Assembly (NCBI GenBank): GCA_009842375.1
Contig: VYFM01000492.1
Location: 1-6,082, forward strand
Source of the DNA: Candidatus Poribacteria bacterium
GTDB lineage: Bacteria; Poribacteria; WGA-4E; WGA-3G
Length of the DNA stretch: 6,082 bases
Direction: 5' to 3'
Made by a program: the position numbers and the translations under genes. Numbering within the stretch: position 1 is the first letter of the stretch; each line of letters opens with the position of its first letter. The notes under the pieces were generated by a model that did not search any database, was not told where the DNA came from, and saw nothing but the letters and a program-made list of their open reading frames with translations. This document shows, in pieces, positions 1 through 6,060 of this stretch.

Positions 1-2
1 AT

Positions 3-21
3 GAATGCCATTAAGGCATTC
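3..21. repeat. Perfect 7-bp stem hairpin
   Basis: GAATGCC (3-9) and GGCATTC (15-21) are perfect reverse complements around the 5-base loop ATTAA. A further GGAATGC at 54-60 can pair with GCATTCC at 16-22 as an alternative. There is no following T-run, so it does not look like an intrinsic terminator. It sits at the window edge and may be part of a larger repeat that starts upstream. Confidence 0.5.
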
Positions 22-92
22 CCCGCACGTGCCTGCTACCATGCCAGAATCTCGGAATGCACTGAAGACGCGGAGCATGCGAAGGGAAGAGC

Positions 93-115
93 GGGCGAGG
101 AGACCTCGCCCCTAC
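93..115 (-). repeat. REP-like palindrome with GTAG foot
   Basis: On the minus strand this reads GTAG immediately followed by a perfect 8-bp stem, GGGCGAGG, a 3-base loop TCT, and CCTCGCCC. On the plus strand the stem arms are 93-100 and 104-111 and CTAC is 112-115. A GTAG tetranucleotide at the 5' foot of a short hairpin is the known layout of REP sequences mobilised by REP-associated tyrosine transposases (RAYT). No such transposase is in this window, so the mobilisation is inference. The stem is much more GC-rich than the surrounding DNA. An intrinsic terminator is unlikely because no T-run follows on either strand. Confidence 0.6.
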
Positions 116-170
116 GATATGTCTGAGCGCGGGATAACCTGTTGCCAAAAACTTTACACACCCGAATACA

Positions 171-246
171 TGTAGGATTGACTTCAAATCAACGCTAAAT
201 GCGCGTTAGGCATTTGGTGGGTCGCGATCGGGAGGTCGATCCTACA
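171..246. repeat. 76-bp inverted-repeat element (BIME/MITE-like)
   Basis: The ends TGTAGGATTGACTTC (171-185) and GAGGTCGATCCTACA (232-246) are 15-base inverted repeats that pair throughout, two of the pairs being G-U. Both ends carry GTAG reading inward, each followed by a small stem: GATT/AATC on the plus strand (176-179, 187-190) and GATCG/CGATC on the minus strand (237-241, 226-230). This resembles two REP units in opposite orientation (a BIME). The centre holds two overlapping, mutually exclusive hairpins: AACGC/GCGTT (191-195, 203-207) and AAATGC/GCATTT (197-202, 210-215). I see no target-site duplication outside the ends and no room for a transposase, so any movement would need proteins in trans. 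Confidence 0.6.
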
Positions 247-315
247 GAGGAAGATTGAATCTTGAAATTCATAAAAATTGGAAACTGATTGACTCCGCAC
301 GGGATATAAATTATG

Positions 316-345
316 TGGATATTTTTAATACATATATGCTACAAT
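316..345 (+). promoter_or_regulatory. Candidate extended -10 promoter for the first gene
   Basis: TACAAT (340-345) matches 5 of 6 bases of the sigma-70 -10 box and is preceded by TG-C (337-339), the extended -10 motif. TGGATA (316-321) is a weak -35 candidate, 4 of 6 matches with an 18-base spacer. Transcription would begin near 352 and leave a leader of about 45 bases before the ATG at 397. This would exclude the longer frame starting at 313. The call is based on pattern matching only. Confidence 0.35.
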
Positions 346-384
346 ACTTTTGAAGCGACTAAATCTGAAAAGGTCATCACAACA

Positions 385-396
385 AGAGGAAAAGAC
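385..396 (+). promoter_or_regulatory. Ribosome binding site that sets the start at 397
   Basis: AGAGGA (385-390) lies 6 bases before the ATG at 397. No comparable purine-rich site stands before the in-frame ATG at 313. The Sec signal peptide also fits the 397 start better. Confidence 0.7.
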
Positions 397-2310
397 ATGA
401 AAAGTAATTTTGTTTTAATTGATAGTAACATATTTAGAAGAAACGCACATAAAGTCCTTCGTCATTTATTCCAATATAGCCTTCTTTGCCTAATACTTCT
501 GTGTCTTGTGTTTTCTGCACATGCACAAGATCGTTTTGCGGATGAAGTTGGTACCGTTGCGATTCGTGAGGCTACATCAATATCCCCATTGGTTGTACCA
601 TATATTACGTGGGGTGGTGAATCGGCTCTGTTCCATGCCAACGGTGGATTGACAACCCAGGCAGGGTCAATCATGGAAAAACAGGGGTTGAATCTCAAAT
701 TGGTACCTGGCGATAATTTCCAACAACAAGTCCGTGACTATCTGTCAGGTAAAACTCCTATACTACGCGGCACATTCAGGATGATTGCACAGGCGAGTGA
801 AGTTATTGGGAAAGATCCTCGTACAAAGCCTGTTGTCTTTGGACAACTCACGTGGTCAGCAGGGGACCATTTTGTCGGACGTGCAAGTATCCGAAAAATA
901 TCTGATTTGAGTGGGAAAAAGATTGCTATACAGAAAGGTGGACCCCACGTCGGAATGTTATATGATATGTTGAAAACTGCACGACTCTCAAAAGCAAACG
1001 TCCAAATCGTATGGGTAGACGAATTGACAGGAGCAAACGGTCCTGCGGAGAAGTTCCGAAATGACACTACCGTAGCAGGCTGTTTTGTGATTACACCTGA
1101 TATGATCGGACTAACAGGTGGTCCCGAAAACACTGGAACAGGTGCAGAGGGCACTGTCAAAGGTGCGCGTGTCGTCGTTAGCACTGCTACACTTTCACGT
1201 TCTATTGCTGATGTCTACGCTTGCCGAAAAGATTTTTATGATAAGTACAAACCATTTATTGAACGATTCTTTGCGGGTTATCTGAAAGGTGCTGAAGAGG
1301 TGGTCGCTCTGAAAAAAGTTTATGAAAGAAGTGGTTCAGCACAATACAACAAATTGCTGACAATGATGCAGAATATCTACGGAAAGGATGTGTTACCCAC
1401 ACTTGAAGAGGATGCACACGGATTAATCGCAGATTGCACTTTTGTTGGACAACCCGGTAATGTCTCATTTTTCAATGACCCAAGCAATACAATCACTGGC
1501 TTTGAAGGATTTAATAAAGCTGGATTGGATATGGCAGTCAATTGGGGTTTTGCGAGTCAACGATACGCGCTACTTCCGTCAGACCTAAATTTCAATTCAA
1601 AAGCCTTCAAGGATATTCTTGCAACCACCGTAGATGCCCCAGCACAACTCAAACAGACGCGATTCAAAAAGGAAACTGTCCGAGCAGAAATTGAATCATT
1701 TAATGAAGACGCAGTGCTTGATGAAAAGACGCTTATCTCTTTTACAATTCAATTTGATGCGAATCAGGACACATTTAGTGCCACGCAATATAGTTCTGAA
1801 TTTGACAGAGTCGTAGAACTTGCATCAAAATATGGAAACGCTGCTATAGCAATCAAAGGACATAGTGATCCGTCAAGGACATTATTTATCTTGGTCCAAA
1901 CTGGACTCTCAAAAGGATTCTTGAAACGAACTGGAACACGCGGAAATTACAAATATTTTATAAATGGTAAACCCTTTAGTCTCGAGAACACAGCGGAATT
2001 GATCCGTCTGATTGATCAAAGGAAGTTTGAAGATGGAAACGGTGTTGAAAACCCATATCAAGTAATGCGTGCTGCGCTCAAACTCTCGGAACAACGCGGG
2101 GAAGCAGTTAAACAGTCAATTATTGACTATGCGCGGAGTAAAAATGCCCGCATAGACGCTGACCAGATTGTCCCTGTCGGTGTTGGTATTAAGGAACCTA
2201 TTATACCGAAACCGACAAGTCTTGCAGAAGCCGCTGAAAATCGACGTGTTGAATTTGCTCTCATCAAAGTATCAGCGGAAGCTGTCGCCGTTTCTGACTT
2301 TGACTTTTAG
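397..2310 (+). CDS. Secreted substrate-binding protein fused to OmpA-like peptidoglycan-binding domain
   Basis: The protein has 637 residues. The start at 397 is chosen for its ribosome binding site; an in-frame ATG at 313 would add 28 residues. Residues 1-43 form a Sec signal with a long basic lead, a hydrophobic core (about 27-39) and an AHA|Q cleavage site. Residues of roughly 55-400 look like a periplasmic ABC-type solute-binding protein of the SsuA/NMT1 class: a helix with LSGKKIAIQKGG (171-182) and a typical hinge-to-C-lobe segment around 262-305. The ligand is unknown. Residues of roughly 445-625 form an OmpA-type domain with GHSD (488-491), LSEQR (563-567) and NRRVEF (615-620), so the Asp and Arg that bind diaminopimelate in OmpA are kept. 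About 60 extra residues (roughly 495-555) are inserted between them. The expected location is the periplasm, bound to the wall. No permease or ATPase lies nearby. It heads a probable operon with the VWA gene 21 bp downstream. The domain architecture is firm and the function is open. Confidence 0.88.
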   Translation: MKSNFVLIDSNIFRRNAHKVLRHLFQYSLLCLILLCLVFSAHAQDRFADEVGTVAIREATSISPLVVPYITWGGESALFHANGGLTTQAGSIMEKQGLNLKLVPGDNFQQQVRDYLSGKTPILRGTFRMIAQASEVIGKDPRTKPVVFGQLTWSAGDHFVGRASIRKISDLSGKKIAIQKGGPHVGMLYDMLKTARLSKANVQIVWVDELTGANGPAEKFRNDTTVAGCFVITPDMIGLTGGPENTGTGAEGTVKGARVVVSTATLSRSIADVYACRKDFYDKYKPFIERFFAGYLKGAEEVVALKKVYERSGSAQYNKLLTMMQNIYGKDVLPTLEEDAHGLIADCTFVGQPGNVSFFNDPSNTITGFEGFNKAGLDMAVNWGFASQRYALLPSDLNFNSKAFKDILATTVDAPAQLKQTRFKKETVRAEIESFNEDAVLDEKTLISFTIQFDANQDTFSATQYSSEFDRVVELASKYGNAAIAIKGHSDPSRTLFILVQTGLSKGFLKRTGTRGNYKYFINGKPFSLENTAELIRLIDQRKFEDGNGVENPYQVMRAALKLSEQRGEAVKQSIIDYARSKNARIDADQIVPVGVGIKEPIIPKPTSLAEAAENRRVEFALIKVSAEAVAVSDFDF

Positions 2311-2331
2311 ACTGGTGAATAGGAGTATCTT

Positions 2332-3258
2332 GTGAAACATGTAATTGCATTGTGTCTCTTTCTCCTAATTATATTCGCTTCAGTTCAGACCAGTTTTGCA
2401 GAGAGTGATCTTCATACAGACAATATTATCGTTATCCTTGATGCATCCGGTTCGATGAGGGACAAGTTTCGTGCAGACCAAACAAAGTCAAAGATGGATG
2501 CGGCTAAGGAGGCTTTAAGGGAGGTCCTTGCAAAAGTTCCAGAGGATACCCATATCGGCTTGCTTGTATTTAGTGGTGAAAACATTGCAAATGAATGGGT
2601 ATATCCATTGGGACCGAAGGATACAGATAGGTTGATGGCGGCAATTGATGTTCCACAACCCGGTGGTGGAACACCGCTTGGAAGATATATGCGTGTCGGA
2701 GCAAATCGATTGCTGGAACAGCGGGAAAAACAGTATAATTACGGAAACTACCGATTATTGATTGTTACGGATGGAGAAGCAACAGATAAAGCCAAAGTTG
2801 CTCGGTATACACCTGAAATTCTAAACAGACAGATACGGGTAGATGTTATCGGTGTTGACATGAAAACTGATCATAATTTGGCGAAAGATGCGGATAGTTA
2901 TCGTAAGGCAGACAATCCGGGTGAACTTGTGGCAGCGGTATCACAAATCCTTGCGGAAACTGGTGGAACTGGTACTGACATAGATGGTGAAGATGCATTT
3001 GCGGACATTGCACCGTTAACTGAAGAAATTGCTTTAGACTTAATTCAACAGATTACGAAACCACCGAGTAACACTGCAATTGCTACAACGACACAGGTAA
3101 ACACCACACCACAACAAAGGCAGACACCACCACAACCGCAACAGCAACCTATACGGCAACCTGTTCAAGATAGTGGTAGCGGTAGCAACTTATGGCTAAT
3201 TATCGGTGTTGTTGTTGTTATTTTAGGTTTTATTTTATTTAGACGGCGGGGAAGATAA
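2332..3258 (+). CDS. Periplasmic VWA-domain protein with C-terminal membrane anchor
   Basis: The protein has 308 residues and a GTG start at 2332, with AGGAG at 2321-2325 giving 6-base spacing. Residues 1-23 are a Sec signal (cleavage SFA|E). A von Willebrand factor A domain follows (about 30-208) with a complete metal-ion-dependent adhesion site: D37-A-S39-G-S41, T114 in GGGTPLG, and D147 in IVTDGEA. It should therefore bind a divalent cation and a protein or wall ligand. Residues of about 210-285 form a linker that becomes Gln/Pro/Thr-rich (about 255-280). A single hydrophobic helix (about 286-303) ends in the basic tail RRRGR. The likely topology is the VWA domain in the periplasm, tethered to the inner membrane by the C terminus. 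This differs from BatA/BatB, which have an N-terminal membrane helix and a second one after the VWA domain. Lying between two binding-protein/OmpA fusions, it is probably their partner; the partner role is inference. Confidence 0.88.
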   Translation: MKHVIALCLFLLIIFASVQTSFAESDLHTDNIIVILDASGSMRDKFRADQTKSKMDAAKEALREVLAKVPEDTHIGLLVFSGENIANEWVYPLGPKDTDRLMAAIDVPQPGGGTPLGRYMRVGANRLLEQREKQYNYGNYRLLIVTDGEATDKAKVARYTPEILNRQIRVDVIGVDMKTDHNLAKDADSYRKADNPGELVAAVSQILAETGGTGTDIDGEDAFADIAPLTEEIALDLIQQITKPPSNTAIATTTQVNTTPQQRQTPPQPQQQPIRQPVQDSGSGSNLWLIIGVVVVILGFILFRRRGR

Positions 3259-3391
3259 CAGATTGTGTCATAGAATGACTGTGAGAAATGCCCCAAAATA
3301 CATATAGAAACACGATTATACCCTAATGAATATACAATAATAGTTTATAGACTGTTTACAAACATTGTCTATTGGAATTAGGAACAGAGAT
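3259..3391. other. AT-rich gap between VWA and second binding-protein gene
   Basis: This 133-base stretch contains no gene. A 5-bp stem GTCAT/ATGAC (3267-3271, 3275-3279) follows the VWA stop codon but lacks a T-run, so it is too weak to call a terminator. Several TATA-like hexamers occur (for example TACAAT at 3333-3338), none with a believable -35 box. Readthrough from the VWA gene is plausible, but a separate promoter cannot be excluded. Confidence 0.5.
3380..3391 (+). promoter_or_regulatory. Ribosome binding site that sets the start at 3392
   Basis: AGGA (3380-3383) lies 8 bases before the ATG at 3392. The alternative in-frame TTG at 3365 has no purine-rich site at suitable distance, so the ATG is preferred. 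Confidence 0.6.
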
Positions 3392-4999
3392 ATGGAAGCC
3401 AAAACAAGAAGAAGAATCGTCATGGTAGCGAGTTGGATGATTATCATCGGTATAATCGGACTCGTTTATAAGTTTGTCGTTGAACCACGTATTGGTGGTA
3501 GACGCGACAAACTCGTGGAAAAGACAAGCACACAGCGATACGACCACGAGATAAAAATCGCCCACGATTCCTTTCCAGGATACGCTATTCTACGCTCAGA
3601 TGCTGTTAGGAACCTGCTTGATCGACAAGCGATAAAGTTAACGTTTGTTGACGATAAAGCAGATTATGTTCGAAGAGCACGCGACCTAAAAAGTGGTAAA
3701 GTGCAGATGGCTGTCTTTACGATTGACGCATACCTCAAGGCGGGTAATACTATCGGTGACTATCCCGGTTCAATTGTTCTCGTCATAGATGAATCCAAGG
3801 GGGCAGATGCGATTGTTGCTCATAAACGGGGTGTGCCAAATATTCCAAATTTGAGCAATCCTAAGGCACGTATTATACTTACCCCGGACTCACCGAGTGA
3901 AACACTGGCACGTATTATGATTAACACGATGAGTCTACCCAGTCTACCCAATGACTGGGCATCAGACGCAAACGGTTCCGAGGATGTCTACAAAAAACTC
4001 AAGTCTGCTGACCCGGATGAACCTACTGCTTACGTTTTGTGGGAACCTTATGTGACAAAAGCACTCGCGATTGATGGGGTGCATCTGTTATTAGACAGTT
4101 CAAAACTCAAAGGTTATATCGTAGATGTTTTAGTTGTTCAGCGTGAGTTCTTAGATTCGCGACGAGAACTTGTTACACATGTCGTGCAGGCATATCTCCG
4201 AGCAAACTATGACTATACAAATCAACCCGAAGGTTTGTTGACCTTAATTGAATCGGATGCTAAACAGTATGGAGATGCGCTCAGCCGAAACGAAGCAAAC
4301 CAACTCGTTAAAGGGATTGAATGGCGGAACACCGTTGAGAATTACGCACACTTTGGGGTGATTTCCGGAGCGGAAGCAAAAGATTCTGAGAAACTTGAAA
4401 CGATGATTGGTAAAATCATGCAGGTACTCGTTAAGACCAAATCACTCCCTGCAGACCCGTTGGCAGGGAACTATGGAAACCTATTCTTTGAAGGTATCTT
4501 ACGTTCTCTCAATCATGATAAATTTCATCCAGGTGTCTTGAACTCAAGTGACGCTGACGGGTTAACAGATGTTTTCGTTGATGCAGTACCTGTAAAAGAG
4601 GAGACAGTTCGTGAAGATGTCACTTTGAATCCGCTAACTGACAATAATTGGAATACACTTGCCCCTGTCGCAGCGATGAAAATAGAACCGATCCAATTTG
4701 GTCGGGGTAATGCACGAATACTTCCGGGCAGCAAACGTGCTCTTGCTGATATTGCATCAAATTTAAAGTCGTTTCCACAGTATTATCTTAGGGTTGTTGG
4801 ACATACGCGAAAAGAGGGGGACCCCGCGGCAAACAAAGTGCTCGCGACACAACGTGCTGAAGCAGCAGCGAATGCCCTTAAACAACACGGCATCAAGAGC
4901 CATCGAATTCGAGCAATCGCAAGCACCCGATCTTCAACGAAAATGCAAGGTGGTGCCGCACAAAGTGTTACGTTTGAACTATTGGGAAAACCTTATTAG
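3392..4999 (+). CDS. Membrane-anchored SsuA-like binding protein fused to degenerate OmpA-like domain
   Basis: The protein has 535 residues from the ATG at 3392; starting at the TTG at 3365 would add nine. A basic tip, KTRRR, precedes one hydrophobic helix (about 9-30). No clear cleavage site follows, so it is probably a signal anchor holding the protein at the inner membrane with the rest in the periplasm. Residues of about 53-350 resemble SsuA/NMT1-type solute-binding proteins, with an N-lobe around KIAHDSFPGYAIL (55-67) and the characteristic VLWEPYV (215-221). The ligand is unknown. Residues of about 430-533 are OmpA-like: GHT (470-472), LATQR (484-488), then a strand ending in SVTFEL. 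The diaminopimelate-binding Asp is Arg473 here, and the usual NRRVE near the end is missing, so wall binding may be weakened or altered. It is a paralogue in architecture of the fusion at 397-2310. No transporter partner genes are in view. Confidence 0.87.
   Translation: MEAKTRRRIVMVASWMIIIGIIGLVYKFVVEPRIGGRRDKLVEKTSTQRYDHEIKIAHDSFPGYAILRSDAVRNLLDRQAIKLTFVDDKADYVRRARDLKSGKVQMAVFTIDAYLKAGNTIGDYPGSIVLVIDESKGADAIVAHKRGVPNIPNLSNPKARIILTPDSPSETLARIMINTMSLPSLPNDWASDANGSEDVYKKLKSADPDEPTAYVLWEPYVTKALAIDGVHLLLDSSKLKGYIVDVLVVQREFLDSRRELVTHVVQAYLRANYDYTNQPEGLLTLIESDAKQYGDALSRNEANQLVKGIEWRNTVENYAHFGVISGAEAKDSEKLETMIGKIMQVLVKTKSLPADPLAGNYGNLFFEGILRSLNHDKFHPGVLNSSDADGLTDVFVDAVPVKEETVREDVTLNPLTDNNWNTLAPVAAMKIEPIQFGRGNARILPGSKRALADIASNLKSFPQYYLRVVGHTRKEGDPAANKVLATQRAEAAANALKQHGIKSHRIRAIASTRSSTKMQGGAAQSVTFELLGKPY
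3932..3949 (+). repeat. Tandem 9-bp duplication within the binding-protein gene
   Basis: AGTCTACCC occurs twice back to back (3932-3940, 3941-3949). The in-frame result is Ser-Leu-Pro repeated (residues 181-186) in a probable surface loop of the solute-binding domain. The perfect identity at the DNA level suggests recent slippage. Confidence 0.7.
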
Positions 5000-5030
5000 A
5001 ATCACATCTTGAGTTCTGTAGAGGCATTTT

Positions 5031-5089
5031 TGCAGCGTAAACTTTTAGTCAACGGCATGACGAGACACAAACTAAAAGTTTATGCTACA
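5031..5089. repeat. Near-perfect 19-bp inverted repeat (MITE-like)
   Basis: TGCAGCGTAAACTTTTAGT (5031-5049) pairs with ACTAAAAGTTTATGCTACA (5071-5089), with one C-A mismatch and one G-U pair. Pairing extends two more T-A pairs outward (5029-5030 with 5090-5091). The loop is 21 bases. Read on the minus strand, the right arm begins TGTAG, like the ends of the element at 171-246. The T-run is before the stem rather than after it on the plus strand, and the loop is large, so an intrinsic terminator is a poor fit. It may still slow transcription or protect the 3' end of the upstream message. Confidence 0.65.
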
Positions 5090-5114
5090 AAGTGAGGTGA
5101 TAGGATAACCTTAC

Positions 5115-5144
5115 TTTACACAGACGACAGAAACTCAATCAAAT
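5115..5144 (+). promoter_or_regulatory. Weak candidate promoter for the DUF4159 gene
   Basis: TTTACA (5115-5120) matches 5 of 6 bases of the -35 box. TCAAAT (5139-5144) matches 4 of 6 of the -10 box with an 18-base spacer. It lies just downstream of the inverted repeat, which would fit a new transcription unit. The match is modest and could be chance. Confidence 0.25.
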
Positions 5145-5154
5145 ATTCAGAGCT

Positions 5155-5169
5155 AAGGAGGAGAAGGAC
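5155..5169 (+). promoter_or_regulatory. Strong ribosome binding site of the DUF4159 gene
   Basis: AAGGAGG (5155-5161) is a full match to the anti-Shine-Dalgarno sequence, 8 bases before the ATG at 5170. It is the strongest such site before a complete gene in the window. Confidence 0.85.
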
Positions 5170-6048
5170 ATGTCTATCAACATAAACCAAACCGACAAAC
5201 CCGTACGCCGTTTTTCGCGTCGCACTTTTATCAAAAGTTCAATTGGACTTGCCACCTCCGCGGTTGCTGCAGGTGGGTTGCTCCATTCTGCTGATGCACA
5301 GTCTCAGTTTAGTGAGTATATCCCTTACGATCCGAAACGTGATATTCACTATTCTACACGTTACGGTAGCATGGATATTATTGAACACAATCATCCGGGT
5401 ATGGATCCCACAGGAGAAAAGTTCACTTTTGTTCGGTTAAAATATCCTGGTGGTGATTGGTGGACAAATATCGCTAACTATTACCGGTGGCAGTCAGACT
5501 TAAAGTTCTCACAGGTTCTTGATGAGAATTCCTCAATTGACGTTAACCTCAGAAGATATCCACAATATGTTGATATTGAGGATGATTGGTTGTTTTCGTA
5601 CCCGTTTCTCTACATGACAGGACATGGCAGAACTCGTGGCGGAATGCGTTTGACAGATGCACATATACGCAAGTTGAGAGAATACTTTGAACGAGGTGGG
5701 TTCCTTTTAGTTGAGGATTGCGACATTCGATACGAGCGGTTTTGGCCGCAAATAAAAGCAATGATGCGAAGGATTTATCCAGACAAGCAATTCGAACCGC
5801 TGAATATAACACATCCGGTTTATCATACCCTTTATAAACATGACGAATATCTTGGTGGTGATAAACTCATTCGGGGTTATGAATATGATCAGGCTATTAT
5901 GGACGAAGAAAAAATAATGGTCTACTTTTGTCCGAGCGATCTTAATTGCGCCTGGGAAGGAAGAATCTGTGAACCGGGTGGCGATGAACAGCGGAGATGG
6001 GCATTTGAACAGGGAATGAATATCGTAGCGTATGCCCTAACACGATAA
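5170..6048 (+). CDS. Tat-exported DUF4159 domain protein
   Basis: The protein has 292 residues with an unambiguous start. The N terminus carries a perfect twin-arginine motif, S-R-R-T-F-I-K (16-22), then a mild hydrophobic stretch and a cleavage site ADA|Q (43/44). It should be exported folded to the periplasm. Residues of about 85-290 match what I know of DUF4159: an early FVRLKYPGGDWW (86-98), then PFLYMTGHG (145-153), a helix followed by RGGFLLVEDCD (175-185), THPVYH (214-219), and a C-terminal helix before GMNIVAYALT (282-291). The domain has a class I glutamine-amidotransferase-like fold as far as I recall; its biochemical role is unknown. DUF4159 genes often lie with MoxR ATPase, DUF58 and BatA-type VWA genes, so a link to the upstream VWA protein is possible. 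The repeat-bearing gap and the gene's own ribosome binding site argue for a separate unit. Cys184 in the VEDCD motif is unusual as I remember the family. Confidence 0.85.
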   Translation: MSININQTDKPVRRFSRRTFIKSSIGLATSAVAAGGLLHSADAQSQFSEYIPYDPKRDIHYSTRYGSMDIIEHNHPGMDPTGEKFTFVRLKYPGGDWWTNIANYYRWQSDLKFSQVLDENSSIDVNLRRYPQYVDIEDDWLFSYPFLYMTGHGRTRGGMRLTDAHIRKLREYFERGGFLLVEDCDIRYERFWPQIKAMMRRIYPDKQFEPLNITHPVYHTLYKHDEYLGGDKLIRGYEYDQAIMDEEKIMVYFCPSDLNCAWEGRICEPGGDEQRRWAFEQGMNIVAYALTR

Positions 6049-6050
6049 AT

Positions 6051-6060
6051 AAGGAGAGGA
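6051..6060 (+). promoter_or_regulatory. Ribosome binding site for a gene leaving the window
   Basis: AAGGAGAGGA begins 3 bases after the DUF4159 stop, so the operon evidently continues downstream. No ATG follows inside the window. ATT at 6068-6070 is at the right distance and opens a frame (I/M-H-N-T-V). GTG at 6080-6082 is in that same frame but about 20 bases from the site. The next start cannot be decided here. Confidence 0.5.

Larger units (their letters stand above)
1..396. other. Intergenic region rich in palindromic repeats, no supported gene
   Basis: I see no credible coding sequence here. The stretch holds a 7-bp hairpin (3-21), an 8-bp palindrome GCACGTGC (25-32), a REP-like GTAG-hairpin (93-115), a 76-bp inverted-repeat element (171-246) and a candidate promoter (316-345) for the first gene. 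The only ATG frame of note in the first half (1-126, 41 codons) runs straight through the REP-like hairpin. The motif GAATGC or its complement occurs three times in the first 60 bases (3-8, 16-21, 55-60). Confidence 0.7.

Noticed and set aside
1..126. ATG-started frame of 41 codons at the window start
   Set aside because: It runs through the perfect REP-like hairpin, no ribosome binding site can be seen because it begins at the window edge, and its composition looks like translated repeat DNA.
289..310. TTGACT (289-294) and TATAAA (305-310) as a sigma-70 promoter
   Set aside because: The two hexamers are only 10 bases apart, far below the usual 16-18.
313..396. Upstream ATG extending the first fusion protein by 28 residues
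   Set aside because: There is no ribosome binding site before it, the best promoter candidate lies inside it, and the ATG at 397 has both a good site and a signal peptide.
738..1184. 148-codon open frame on the minus strand
   Set aside because: It lies wholly within the well-supported substrate-binding domain on the plus strand and shows no recognisable protein features.
3267..3279. Hairpin GTCAT-AGA-ATGAC as a terminator after the VWA gene
   Set aside because: The stem has only 5 bp, is AT-rich and has no T-run after it.
5031..5089. Inverted repeat as a rho-independent terminator
   Set aside because: The 21-base loop is too large, the stem is AT-rich, and no T-run follows on either strand.
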